Origin: an uncultured Clostridia bacterium
Lineage (GTDB): Bacteria; Bacillota; Clostridia; TANB77; CAG-508
Reading direction: 5' to 3'
Length of the DNA stretch: 9,761 nt
NCBI GenBank assembly: GCA_947629995.1
Contig: CANRFX010000041.1
Location: 1 to 9,761, forward strand
Position numbers and translations under genes: made by a program. The notes beneath the pieces are model-generated. The model was not told where the DNA came from, did no database searches, and worked only from the letters and a program-made list of their open reading frames with translations. Positions 1 to 6,671 of this stretch are shown here, in pieces (within the stretch, counting starts at the first letter, position 1; each line of letters starts with the position of its first letter).

Positions 1-1
1 A

Positions 2-193
2 CACAACTACAACACTTTTTATGCTAATCGCAAAAAGTGTTAGTTGTGGCAGGGAAAATAAATTTTCCCCACACCCCTTACATAAAAAATACCTTTTCGT
101 ATTTTTTATGTTTTAGCCTAAATTTGCTTTATTGCAATTTTAGGCTAAAAAATCAGCTACCTAAGTAGTTTTTCTACTTTAGTAACTGATTTT
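2..193. repeat. Cluster of five abutting inverted repeats
   Basis: Five inverted repeats lie almost end to end. They are: 2-20 with 32-48 (17 bp, a 2-nt bulge, 11-nt loop); 52-59 with 62-69 (perfect 8 bp); 81-92 with 99-110 (perfect 12 bp, 6-nt loop); 111-127 with 134-150 (17 bp, one mismatch, 6-nt loop); and 149-168 with 174-193 (17 of 20 paired, 5-nt loop). The arms are unrelated in sequence from one hairpin to the next, so this is not a simple repeat array. No gene is visible between 1 and 190. Such density suggests folded single-stranded DNA or RNA (a plasmid or transfer origin, or a structured 3' region of the adjacent replication-type gene), but no known origin motif was recognised. Confidence 0.75.
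145..193 (-). terminator. Probable terminator after the HTH gene
   Basis: Read on the minus strand, the inverted repeat 149-193 ends in CTGATTTTTTAG, a stem followed by a run of T. It lies directly downstream of the minus-strand gene ending near 192-214, so it could end that transcript. The stem has three mismatches and is AT-rich. Confidence 0.45.
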
Positions 194-515
194 ATTTATG
201 CAAATGATGTAGTTTATATAAACACTTCTGCATTTGCATACAATTTGGTAAAATCAAAGTTTGTATAATCTCTCTGTTCAAAATTAGATTTGTTATTTCT
301 CTTGCCTTGTAATTCCTTGTTATAATTATTTTTGAAACTCTATCGGAGGTTACATTCACAATACTTGCTATATATTTATTACTTGCAAAGCAACTTCCTG
401 TTTCATCACTCAAGTATAAAATCATTGATAATATTAATTTTTCTTTATCTGATAATTGTTCATCTAATAAAATTTCTACTGGTATCCATAAACCTTTTAA
501 TTTTTGTTTGTTCAT
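192..515 (-). pseudogene. Helix-turn-helix replication-type protein, internally deleted
   Basis: The N-terminal 63 or so residues (MNKQKLKGLWIPVEI..., with LSDKEKLILSMILYLSD and a CFASNKYIAS...SDRVSKI helix-turn-helix) look like the DNA-binding head of plasmid, phage or conjugative-element proteins that normally run to 200-300 residues. After about base 325 the frame reads unrelated residues to a stop at 192. In another frame (about 330 down to a stop at 214) the sequence reads NNYNKELQGKRNN...EQRDYTNFDFTKLYAN, which resembles the usual C-terminal tail of the same kind of protein. The gene therefore seems to have lost its middle, leaving head and tail out of frame. The start has a strong ribosome binding site (AAGGAGG, 5 nt from ATG at 515). 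Family assignment is by recognition of style, not by a search. A 107-residue shortened product could still be made. Confidence 0.6.
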
Positions 516-543
516 ATAATCCTCCTTTCATTGAATTTTGCAT

Positions 544-579
544 AAAAAAAGAAGGTACAACTTTATTAATTGACCTTCT
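544..579 (-). terminator. Intrinsic terminator (minus strand)
   Basis: On the minus strand AGAAGGT (579-573) pairs with ACCTTCT (556-550), extended by TTG/CAA past a one-base bulge, and is followed by seven T (550-544). It lies just after the stop of the minus-strand membrane gene (601) and before the ribosome binding site of the HTH gene, so it separates their transcripts. Confidence 0.75.
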
Positions 580-600
580 CACTATACCTATTATTTGTAG

Positions 601-1153
601 TTAACTTAATCTAATATAACTTGATATAAAAAAGTATTTAAATTCATACCAATATATTTTCATTTTTTTCTTAAGATCTAAATCATTTATTTTAATCTTT
701 AGCAAATCCATTACAGATGTTTTCTCTCCTGTAAAATCATATTTCATATTACAAATAATTTTGCCCACTAAAAACATTTGCTTCATTACTGCTGGATTTT
801 CCTTGTTTTTAAAAATTTCTTGCATATAATTTCCTATATATTTTAATGTTAATTTAGAAGAATACATATAACTATCTTTTTGAATTAGTTGAATTGCCAT
901 TGTATCTGTAATTTCAGCAGGTTTAACTAAATTATTATCTTCCATAATTCTTTTTATATTATTCTTTTTATACTTGCTTATCGTACTATTATAATCACAA
1001 AATAATATTGAACACCAAACATTTAATATTTCTTGTTGTATTTTAATACCTTCTTGCTTAAAAAATACTGTTGTTTGCTTTTTTCTTTCATTAGAATTTG
1101 TTAAAAATGCTGTAATAAATGCAACTACTATTGTAACTAAAATTTGAATCCAT
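601..1153 (-). CDS. Hypothetical protein with N-terminal membrane anchor; start region out of frame
   Basis: I do not recognise this family. The frame is open from just after a TAA at 1186-1188 down to the stop at 601-603. It reads WIQILVTIVVAFITAFL (one membrane segment), then a Lys-rich, mostly helical soluble region of about 160 residues ending YFFISSYIRLS. The first in-frame ATG is at 945, without a ribosome binding site and well after the membrane segment. A good site (AGGAG, 7 nt spacing) and a promoter instead point to ATG at 1153, which lies one base out of frame: ATG then a skipped G gives ATT CAA ATT. Initiation at the overlapping in-frame ATA (1155-1153) is the other option. Either the gene carries a +1 slip at its start or an indel has disabled it. 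Neighbours are a deleted HTH gene and a cut murA, suggesting accessory DNA. Confidence 0.5.
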
Positions 1154-1182
1154 ATTTTTTCTCCTACTCTCCATTTTTTACC

Positions 1183-1211
1183 ATTTTAGCATAAAATTTA
1201 GAATTTAACAA
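1183..1211 (-). promoter_or_regulatory. Sigma-A type promoter for the membrane gene
   Basis: On the minus strand TTGTTA (1211-1206) and TAAAAT (1188-1183) are separated by exactly 17 nt. Transcription would start near 1176, giving a leader of about 23 nt before the AGGAG and the ATG at 1153. The -35 matches consensus at 4 of 6 and the -10 at 5 of 6. Confidence 0.5.
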
Positions 1212-1233
1212 ATTATTTAAAAACTTTTTAATT

Positions 1234-1305
1234 TCATTTAATACTCTTAATCCACTCATTTATCTTATACTTGTCCGATGTATCAATCAAATATCGCAAT
1301 CCCCT
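1234..1305 (-). other. Short C-terminal gene remnant in a different frame
   Basis: Downstream of the murA break a different minus-strand frame reads GLRYLIDTSDKYKINEWIK then SIK and a TGA stop (1236-1234). It reads like the hydrophilic C-terminal tail of a protein but matches nothing I recognise, and it is not MurA sequence. It may be the end of a gene whose body was removed when murA was truncated, or chance. Confidence 0.2.
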
Positions 1306-1643
1306 GGATAAGAAAATGTTACTTTGCCATATGTTCCAACTAATGCTCCCACAAATATAACAGATGAACGCATTTGTCTCATTAGTTTTTCTGGTATTTC
1401 ATATTCAGAAATTTTGCTTGTATCTATAATTACTTTATTATTCTTTTTTGTTACAGTTCCTCCTAATTTTCGTAAAATTTCAAACATCATTTGCGTATCA
1501 TGTATATTAGGTACATTATATAATGTTGTTTTTCCTTTATTTAATATACTTGCTGCAATAATTGGTAATGATGCATTTTTAGAACCTGATATCGTTACTT
1601 CTCCTTCTAGTTTTTTCCCTCCTTTGATTATGTACTCTGACAT
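1287..1643 (-). pseudogene. murA: MurA N-terminal fragment (UDP-GlcNAc 1-carboxyvinyltransferase)
   Basis: MurA transfers enolpyruvate from PEP to UDP-GlcNAc, the first committed step of peptidoglycan synthesis. The fragment begins MSEYIIKGGKKLEGEVTISG with the substrate-binding Lys22-Asn23 (SGSKNASLP), continues through RQMRSS (Arg92) and reaches the catalytic-loop cysteine (SYPGDCDI, Cys116). It then hits TGA at 118 residues, where the family runs to about 420. The residue before Cys is Asp rather than the usual Gly. The start at 1643 is preferred over the upstream in-frame ATG (1661) because AAGGTGG sits about 7 nt before it. The fragment lacks most of the enzyme and cannot be active. Many Firmicutes carry two murA paralogues, so loss of one copy is tolerable. 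It is divergent from asnS. Confidence 0.85.
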
Positions 1644-1676
1644 TTTTTTACCACCTTTCACTTTTATTTGCTATAT

Positions 1677-1704
1677 ATTATGTTCTCTTAACTTAAAAAG
1701 TGAA
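1677..1704 (-). promoter_or_regulatory. Possible promoter of the murA fragment
   Basis: On the minus strand TTCACT (1704-1699) and CATAAT (1682-1677) are 16 nt apart, upstream of the AAGGTGG site. The match is weak and the region is AT-rich. Confidence 0.3.
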
Positions 1705-1713
1705 TTTTATATA

Positions 1714-1742
1714 TTGAAAAATCTTACATAATATCATATAAT
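1714..1742 (+). promoter_or_regulatory. Sigma-A promoter of asnS
   Basis: TTGAAA (1714-1719) and a perfect TATAAT (1737-1742) are spaced by 17 nt. Transcription would start around 1749, leaving a leader of only about 25 nt, so there is no room for a T-box or other riboswitch before asnS. Confidence 0.8.
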
Positions 1743-1772
1743 ATGTTCATATTAAAGTTATGGAGGAAAATT

Positions 1773-3164
1773 ATGAAGAAAATAACTGTAAAAAACTTAT
1801 ATAAAAACACAAAAGAGTTTGTACAAAAGGAAATTACCATAGAAGGTTGGGTAAAAACAGTTCGTGATTCAAAAACTTTTGGATTTATAGAATTAAATGA
1901 TGGGACATTTTTTAAAAATGTGCAAGTTGTTTTTAATAATAGTTTAGAAAATTTTGAGGAGATTTGCAAATTAACTATTAGTTCTTCTATTAAGGTAATT
2001 GGAAATTTTATTTTAACAGAAAATGCAAAACAACCATTTGAAATTCAAGCAACTAAAATTGAAATAGAAAGTTTAGCTGATAGAAGCTACCCTCTTCAAA
2101 ACAAAAAACATTCTTTTGAATATTTAAGAACAATTAGCCATTTACGTCCAAGGGCAAATACTTTTAGCGCTGTATTTCGTGTTAGAAGTGTTTTAGCATA
2201 TGCTATCCACAAATTCTTCCAAGAAAGAGGATTTGTGTATGTAAATACTCCTATTCTTACAGGAAGTGATGCTGAAGGTGCTGGAGAAATGTTTAATGTA
2301 AATTCTTTTGATTTAAGTCAAGTTCCAAAAAATGAGCAAGGTGAAGTTGACTTTTCACAAGATTTTTTTGGAAAATCTACTCATCTTACTGTAAGTGGAC
2401 AATTAAATGCTGAAACTTTTGCTCAAAGTTTTTGCAATGTTTACACTTTTGGACCTACTTTTCGTGCTGAAAATTCAAATACCGTTAAACATGCAGCAGA
2501 ATTTTGGATGATTGAACCAGAAATTTGTTTTGCTGATTTAAATGATGATATGGATTTAGCAGAAGATATGATTAAATATATTTTTCAATATGTATTAGAC
2601 AACTGTCCTGAAGAAATGGAATTTTTCAATAAATTCATTGATAATGGATTATTAGAAAGATTACATCATGTTATTCAATCTGATTTTGCTAGAATTAGCT
2701 ATACAGATGCGATAAAAGAATTAGAAAAACATAATGATGAATTTGAATATAAAGTTTCATGGGGTGTTGATTTGCAAACAGAACATGAAAGATTTTTATG
2801 TGAGAAAATCTTCCAGAAACCTGTTTTTGTAAAAGATTATCCTAAAGATATAAAAGCCTTTTATATGAAACAAAATCCAGATGGAAAAACTGTTGCAGCT
2901 AGCGATTTACTTGTTCCTGGTATTGGGGAAATTGTTGGTGGTAGCCAAAGAGAAGAAAATTATGATAAATTATTAAATCGTATGAAAGAATTAAATATGC
3001 CACTTGATAGGTACGATTGGTACTTGGATTTAAGAAAATATGGAAGCTGTGTTCATTCTGGATTTGGTTTAGGTTTTGAAAGAGCTATTATGTATTTGAC
3101 TGGTATGCAAAATATTCGTGATGTTATTCCATTTCCTAGAACTCCAAAAAATTGTGAATTTTAA
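1773..3164 (+). CDS. asnS: Asparaginyl-tRNA synthetase
   Basis: Cytoplasmic class IIb synthetase that charges tRNA-Asn with asparagine using ATP. The 463-residue product matches the usual length. An N-terminal OB-fold anticodon-binding domain ([19 protein letters not shown], about residues 21-100) is followed by the catalytic core with class II motif 2 (FRAE at 230-233, then [11 protein letters not shown]) and motif 3 ([15 protein letters not shown], from about 430). The C-terminal [10 protein letters not shown] is the AsnRS rather than AspRS signature. The start at 1773 is chosen because GGAGG lies 6 nt upstream; an upstream ATG at 1743 lacks a site. The gene stands alone between its own promoter and a terminator. 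It contains no CGG triplet in any frame and no frameshift. Confidence 0.97.
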   Translation: MKKITVKNLYKNTKEFVQKEITIEGWVKTVRDSKTFGFIELNDGTFFKNVQVVFNNSLENFEEICKLTISSSIKVIGNFILTENAKQPFEIQATKIEIESLADRSYPLQNKKHSFEYLRTISHLRPRANTFSAVFRVRSVLAYAIHKFFQERGFVYVNTPILTGSDAEGAGEMFNVNSFDLSQVPKNEQGEVDFSQDFFGKSTHLTVSGQLNAETFAQSFCNVYTFGPTFRAENSNTVKHAAEFWMIEPEICFADLNDDMDLAEDMIKYIFQYVLDNCPEEMEFFNKFIDNGLLERLHHVIQSDFARISYTDAIKELEKHNDEFEYKVSWGVDLQTEHERFLCEKIFQKPVFVKDYPKDIKAFYMKQNPDGKTVAASDLLVPGIGEIVGGSQREENYDKLLNRMKELNMPLDRYDWYLDLRKYGSCVHSGFGLGFERAIMYLTGMQNIRDVIPFPRTPKNCEF

Positions 3165-3187
3165 TTAAAATAGGATTTTTTAAATGG

Positions 3188-3228
3188 AAAAACGGAGATT
3201 AGGTTTTAACCCCATTCTCCGTTTTTTT
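3188..3228. terminator. Bidirectional terminator between asnS and adhE
   Basis: AAAAACGGAGA (3188-3198) pairs with TCTCCGTTTTT (3216-3226), with a small inner GGTT/AACC stem in the loop. A T run (3222-3228) follows on the plus strand and the A run (3188-3192) serves as the T run on the minus strand. It can end both asnS and adhE, which converge here. The adhE stop codon (3229-3227) overlaps its edge. Confidence 0.85.
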
Positions 3229-5832
3229 ATTTTCCATAATAAGAATCTAATAAAATTTGTTTTAATTCACTTACCAATGGTAATCTTGGATTTGCAGTAG
3301 TACATTGATCTTCAAATGCTCGATCTGCCAACATATCTACTTTTGCCAAAAATTCTTGTTCATCAATTCCTGCATCCTTTAATGATTTTGGAATATTTAA
3401 ATGCTCATTTAGTTCTTGAATTTTTTCAATTAAGCTATTTATTCCTTCTTCTTTTGTATCTGCTTTTAACCCAACTTTTTTTGCTAATTCGTAATATTTT
3501 TCGTCTGCTATAAAATATTCGTATTTTGGAAATGATACAAATTTAGTTGGTCTAGAACTATTATATTTGATAACATATGGTAAGATAATTGCATTTAACC
3601 TACCATGTGCCATATGAAATTCTGCTCCAAGCTTATGTGCCAAAGAATGGTTAATTCCTAAAAATGCATTTGTAAAAGCCATTCCTGCAATTGTACTTGC
3701 ATTATGCATTTTTTCTCTTGCTAATTTATTTGTTCCATCATCATAAGCTATTTCTAGATATTTCATTACCAATTCTACAGCTTTTTCTGCTAAACCATCT
3801 GTGTAATCAGATGCCATATTAGATACATATGCTTCAATTGCATGTGTTAAAACATCCATTCCTGTATCTGCTGTAACTGTTTTTGGCAGGCTCATAACTA
3901 AGTCTGGATCAATAATTGCTACATCTGGTGTTAATTCATAATCTGCCAATGGATATTTTTTATTCTTCTCTTTATCTGTTATAACTGCAAATGAGGTTAC
4001 TTCTGAGCCTGTTCCTGAAGTTGTTGGAATTGCTACCATTTTACATTTTGTACCTAACTTTGGAAATTTATAAGTACGTTTTCTAATATCCATAAATTTT
4101 AGTTTTAATCCTTCTACATCTGCATCTGGATTTTCATAAAATAGCCACATTCCTTTTGCTGCATCAATTGGGCTTCCTCCTCCTAAAGCAATAATAACAT
4201 CTGGTTTGAAGCCTTGCATTACATTAACACCTTTTTTTATTGTGTCAAATGATGGGTCAGACTCTACATCACTAAAAATTTCACAATGTACATGTTTCTG
4301 TCTTTTTCTTAAATGATACAAAATTCTATCAACATATCCAAATTTGACCATTCCTTCATCTGTTACTATAAATGCTCTTTCGATATCTGGCATTTTTTCT
4401 AAATATTGAATTGAACCTGCTTCAAAATAAATTTTTTCTGGAATTTTAAACCACTGCATATTAACTCTCCTTTTCGCAACTCTTTTTATATTAATTAAAT
4501 TTACTGATGATACATTTGCTGTTGTTGAATTTCCACCAAATGAACCACATCCAAGTGTTAGTGATGGCATATTTGTATTGTATATATCGCCTATCGCTCC
4601 ATGAGTTGATGGTGAGTTAACTATAATTCTTCCTGCTTTCATGGTTTTTGAAAATCTTAATGTTACTTCTTTATTTTCAGAATGAATAACGGCAGAGTGA
4701 CCTAATCCTCCAAATTCTAATAGTTTTTCAGATTTTTCTATTCCTTCATCTTCATTTTCTACTATATAATAAGTAAGCACTGGGCTTAATTTTTCTTTTG
4801 AAAATGGATAATCTCGTCCAATTCCTTCTTCATATACTACAATTACTTTTGTATCTTCTGGTATTTCAAATCCTGCTTCTTTTGCAATTGTATAAGGTGA
4901 TTGTCCTGGTACATGAGATTTTAACTTGTAACCATTTTCTTCTGTGTATTCAAACATACTATTTGCTAATTTTTGTTTTTCTTCAGGATTTACAAAATAG
5001 CAACCGTGCTTTTCTCATTAATTCTTCGAATTCTTTATAAATTTCTTTATCAACTAAAACTGCTTGCTCTGATGCACATATCATCCCATTATCAAATGCC
5101 TTTGATAAAACTATATCATTTACAGTTGTTTTTAATTTTGCTGATTTATGAATATAACATGGTACATTTCCAGGTCCTACACCAAGTGCTGGCTTTCCAC
5201 AAGAGTACGCTGCTTTTACCATTCCTGTTCCACCTGTTGCTAAAATTAAATTTACATCTGGATGGTTCATAAGCAACCTAGTTGCTAAAACACTAGGCTC
5301 TTCTATCCATAAAATACAGTTTTCTGGCGCCCCAGCTTTAATTGCTGCATCTCTTAATATTCTTGCTGCTTCTTTACTACAATTTTGGCTAGATGGATGG
5401 AATCCAAACACAATAACATTTCTTGTCTTAGCTGCTATAATAGACTTAAACATAGTTGTAGAAGTTGGATTTGTTACTGGTGTTACACCAGCAATAATTC
5501 CAACTGGTTCTGCTATTTCTACGTAATCATCTTCTTGGTTTTCATTTATAATTCCAACGGTTTTTTCATATTTAATACTATGATAAATATATTCTGTAGC
5601 AAACATATTCTTTGTTATTTTATCTTCATAAATTCCTCTTCCGAGTCTCCTCTACTGCCATTTTAGCAAGTTCCATATGGTGTTCTAATCCTGCCATTGA
5701 CATAGCTTTTGTAATATTATCTACTGTTTCTTGATCTAATTTCAAATATTCTTTTGAGGCTACTTTTGCTTTTTCAATTAGTTCATTTATCATATTTTGA
5801 ACTTTTTGTTCTTCTTCACTCATATTTGGCAT
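3227..5832 (-). CDS. adhE: Bifunctional aldehyde/alcohol dehydrogenase AdhE, needing two +1 frameshifts
   Basis: AdhE reduces acetyl-CoA to acetaldehyde and then ethanol with two NADH; family members form cytoplasmic spirosome filaments. The reading frame is split into three: 5832-5644, 5642-5007 and 5005-3227. Skipping one C at 5643 and one at 5006 gives 867 residues, the normal length. The CoA-dependent aldehyde dehydrogenase half has the catalytic Cys252 (DNGMICASEQA). The iron alcohol dehydrogenase half has GGGSPID (550-556) and iron ligands Asp659, His663, His728 and His742 (DVLTH, NHSLAH...MAHG). No other stop or lesion is present. Without shifting, products end at 68 residues, or at 282 after one shift. 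Start: ATG 5832 with AGGAGG 7 nt upstream. Both breaks occur at in-frame CGG codons before a Gly codon. The gene is either expressed through programmed +1 shifting, a recent pseudogene, or mis-sequenced; the intact remainder favours a working protein. Confidence 0.93.
5004..5006 (-). other. Putative +1 frameshift site 2 of adhE (GCA CGG T)
   Basis: The upstream frame reads MRKA then CGG (5006-5004) and would stop six codons later at TGA. Skipping the C at 5006 reads GGT TGC TAT TTT GTA AAT CCT GAA, that is GCYFVNPEE, as expected in AdhE. Skipping the G at 5009 instead would give K-H-G-C, so the exact skipped base is ambiguous here, unlike at the other two sites. Confidence 0.8.
5641..5643 (-). 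other. Putative +1 frameshift site 1 of adhE (ACT CGG A)
   Basis: The upstream frame reads MAVEET then CGG (5643-5641) and would stop four codons later at TGA. Skipping the C at 5643 reads GGA AGA GGA ATT TAT GAA, restoring the conserved AdhE stretch MAVEET-GRGIYEDK. The Gly after EET/AES is strongly conserved in the family, which fixes the skipped base. Confidence 0.85.
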
Positions 5833-5871
5833 AAAAATTCCTCCTCTTTCGTGTTTATTTTAACCATAATT

Positions 5872-5899
5872 ATTATATATTATTAAGATTTTTTGTCAA
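5872..5899 (-). promoter_or_regulatory. Consensus promoter of adhE
   Basis: On the minus strand a perfect TTGACA (5899-5894) and a perfect TATAAT (5877-5872) are 16 nt apart. Transcription would start near 5865, giving a leader of about 33 nt with AGGAGG at 5845-5840. The -35 box overlaps the end of the palindromic repeat at 5898 by two bases, so folding or protein binding at that repeat could affect adhE transcription. Confidence 0.85.
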
Positions 5900-6011
5900 G
5901 GTGTTTTTTGGGACGGGGTCAAAAAACACCTTCTCTTTTTTATATTTTATTTTTTTATTTATCAATTATTTTATTTGAGGTGTTTTTTGACCCCGTCCCA
6001 AAAAACACCTT
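5898..6011. repeat. Inverted pair of palindromic repeats (REPIN-like)
   Basis: Two copies of one 34-35 nt element, 5898-5932 and 5978-6011, face each other and match perfectly as reverse complements over 34 nt, with about 45 nt of AT-rich spacer. Each copy is itself palindromic at its ends (AAGGTGTTTTTT ... AAAAAACACCTT) around a G-rich core, GGGACGGGGTC. The core stands out sharply from the AT-rich surroundings. Two palindromic units in opposite orientation is the layout of a REPIN, a small non-autonomous element moved by a RAYT (IS200-like) transposase elsewhere in the genome. No coding capacity is present. It lies between the divergent adhE and XRE genes. Confidence 0.85.
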
Positions 6012-6106
6012 TTAACTTATAAGTTCTATTTATAGTATGTAGTTTCTGTAAATATAAACCATAAAATGCTATATTAATTCATATATAGAATAGGAAGGTG
6101 ATTTTA

Positions 6107-6436
6107 ATGGCACTAGATTATGCCGTAATTGGTCAAAGAATTAAACAAGCAAGACTTGCTAAAAACTTAACACAAGAAGATTTAGCAGAACAAATTGATA
6201 TTTCAGTGGCTTTTTTAAGTAGAGTTGAAAGAGGAAATTCTCATATAAATTTAAAAAGATTAAATCAATTATGTGGTTTATTGGATGTAACAGAAGGATA
6301 TGTTTTAAATGGTGCTTCTAGCAGTTCTAAAAATTACTTAAATAAAGAATTTTCTGAATTAATAAGAGGATGCTCTCCTGAAAAACAAAAATTGATTTAT
6401 AATGTTGCAAAGGCAATTGTTGAAACAGATATGTAA
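6107..6436 (+). CDS. XRE-family helix-turn-helix transcriptional regulator
   Basis: A 109-residue cytoplasmic DNA-binding protein. Residues 8-68 form a Cro/C1-type HTH (IGQRIKQARLAKNLTQEDLA, then ISVAFLSRVERGNSHINL and LNQLCGLLDV), followed by a short helical tail (EFSELIRGCSPEKQKLIYNV) likely used for dimerisation. The start at 6107 is chosen over the in-frame GTG at 6098, because that GTG lies inside the AGGAAGG binding site, 8 nt before the ATG. The gene is divergent from adhE and could regulate it or itself. Two inverted copies of TTCTAT(T/A)TAT upstream (6024-6033 and 6090-6081) are possible operators, but the DNA is so AT-rich that this is weak. No clear promoter was found. Target genes are unknown. 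Confidence 0.9.
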   Translation: MALDYAVIGQRIKQARLAKNLTQEDLAEQIDISVAFLSRVERGNSHINLKRLNQLCGLLDVTEGYVLNGASSSSKNYLNKEFSELIRGCSPEKQKLIYNVAKAIVETDM

Positions 6437-6438
6437 AT

Positions 6439-6468
6439 AAAATTCCAGTAAAAATTACTGGAATTTTT
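6439..6468. terminator. Intrinsic terminator after the XRE regulator
   Basis: AAAATTCCAGTAA (6439-6451) pairs perfectly with TTACTGGAATTTT (6455-6467) over 13 bp, with an AAA loop, and the stem ends in a T run. The same hairpin read on the minus strand ends in TTTTATT and may also stop the rubredoxin operon that converges on it. Confidence 0.85.
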
Positions 6469-6530
6469 GCTTTATCTTTATTTTTACCTTTCTAAATTCT
6501 CCATGTGGTTTGTAAAAAGTCTTATGGATT

Positions 6531-6668
6531 TTATTCTTCAACTTTTTCGAATAATTCTTTTCCAACTCCGCATAAAGGACAAGTCCAATCATCTGGTAAA
6601 TCTTCAAATTTTACTCCTTCTTTTTCATCATCATAAATATATCCACATACTGTACATTTATATTTCAT
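6531..6668 (-). CDS. Rubredoxin
   Basis: A 45-residue protein, shorter than the usual 52-54 residues. It carries the two iron-binding CxxC knuckles, CTVCGYIYD (Cys5, Cys8) and [11 protein letters not shown] (Cys30, Cys33), which hold one Fe in a Cys4 site, plus the family's aromatic residues (Tyr10, Tyr12, Trp28). It is a soluble one-electron carrier. The ATG at 6668 lies 3 nt after the flavodiiron stop codon and its ribosome binding site (GGGAGGTGA) is inside that gene's end, so the two are translated from one message. In flavodiiron systems rubredoxin passes electrons to the diiron protein, and that is its likely role here. Confidence 0.95.
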   Translation of the reverse strand: MKYKCTVCGYIYDDEKEGVKFEDLPDDWTCPLCGVGKELFEKVEE

Positions 6669-6671
6669 TTC

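Noticed and set aside
332..604. Plus-strand open frame over the HTH gene
   Set aside because: Shadow of the minus-strand HTH gene and its terminator, with low-complexity hydrophobic composition and no ribosome binding site.
1275..1277. A fourth CGG in the murA reading frame
   Set aside because: It lies after the TGA stop at 1289-1287, so it is not in translated sequence, and skipping its C does not restore MurA homology.
1324..1731. Plus-strand open frame opposite murA
   Set aside because: Antisense shadow of the murA fragment, which has clear family motifs.
1743..1772. T-box riboswitch upstream of asnS
   Set aside because: The promoter at 1714-1742 leaves a leader of about 25 nt, too short for a T-box, and no T-box sequence was seen.
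4798..5666. Three plus-strand open frames opposite adhE
   Set aside because: Leu/Cys/Asn-rich translations of the complement of adhE, without start signals.
3227..5832. adhE as a simple pseudogene
   Set aside because: Three segments together give a normal-length protein with every catalytic residue intact, both breaks are identical in type, and the promoter and ribosome binding site are excellent. Not excluded, but less likely than shifting or a sequence error.
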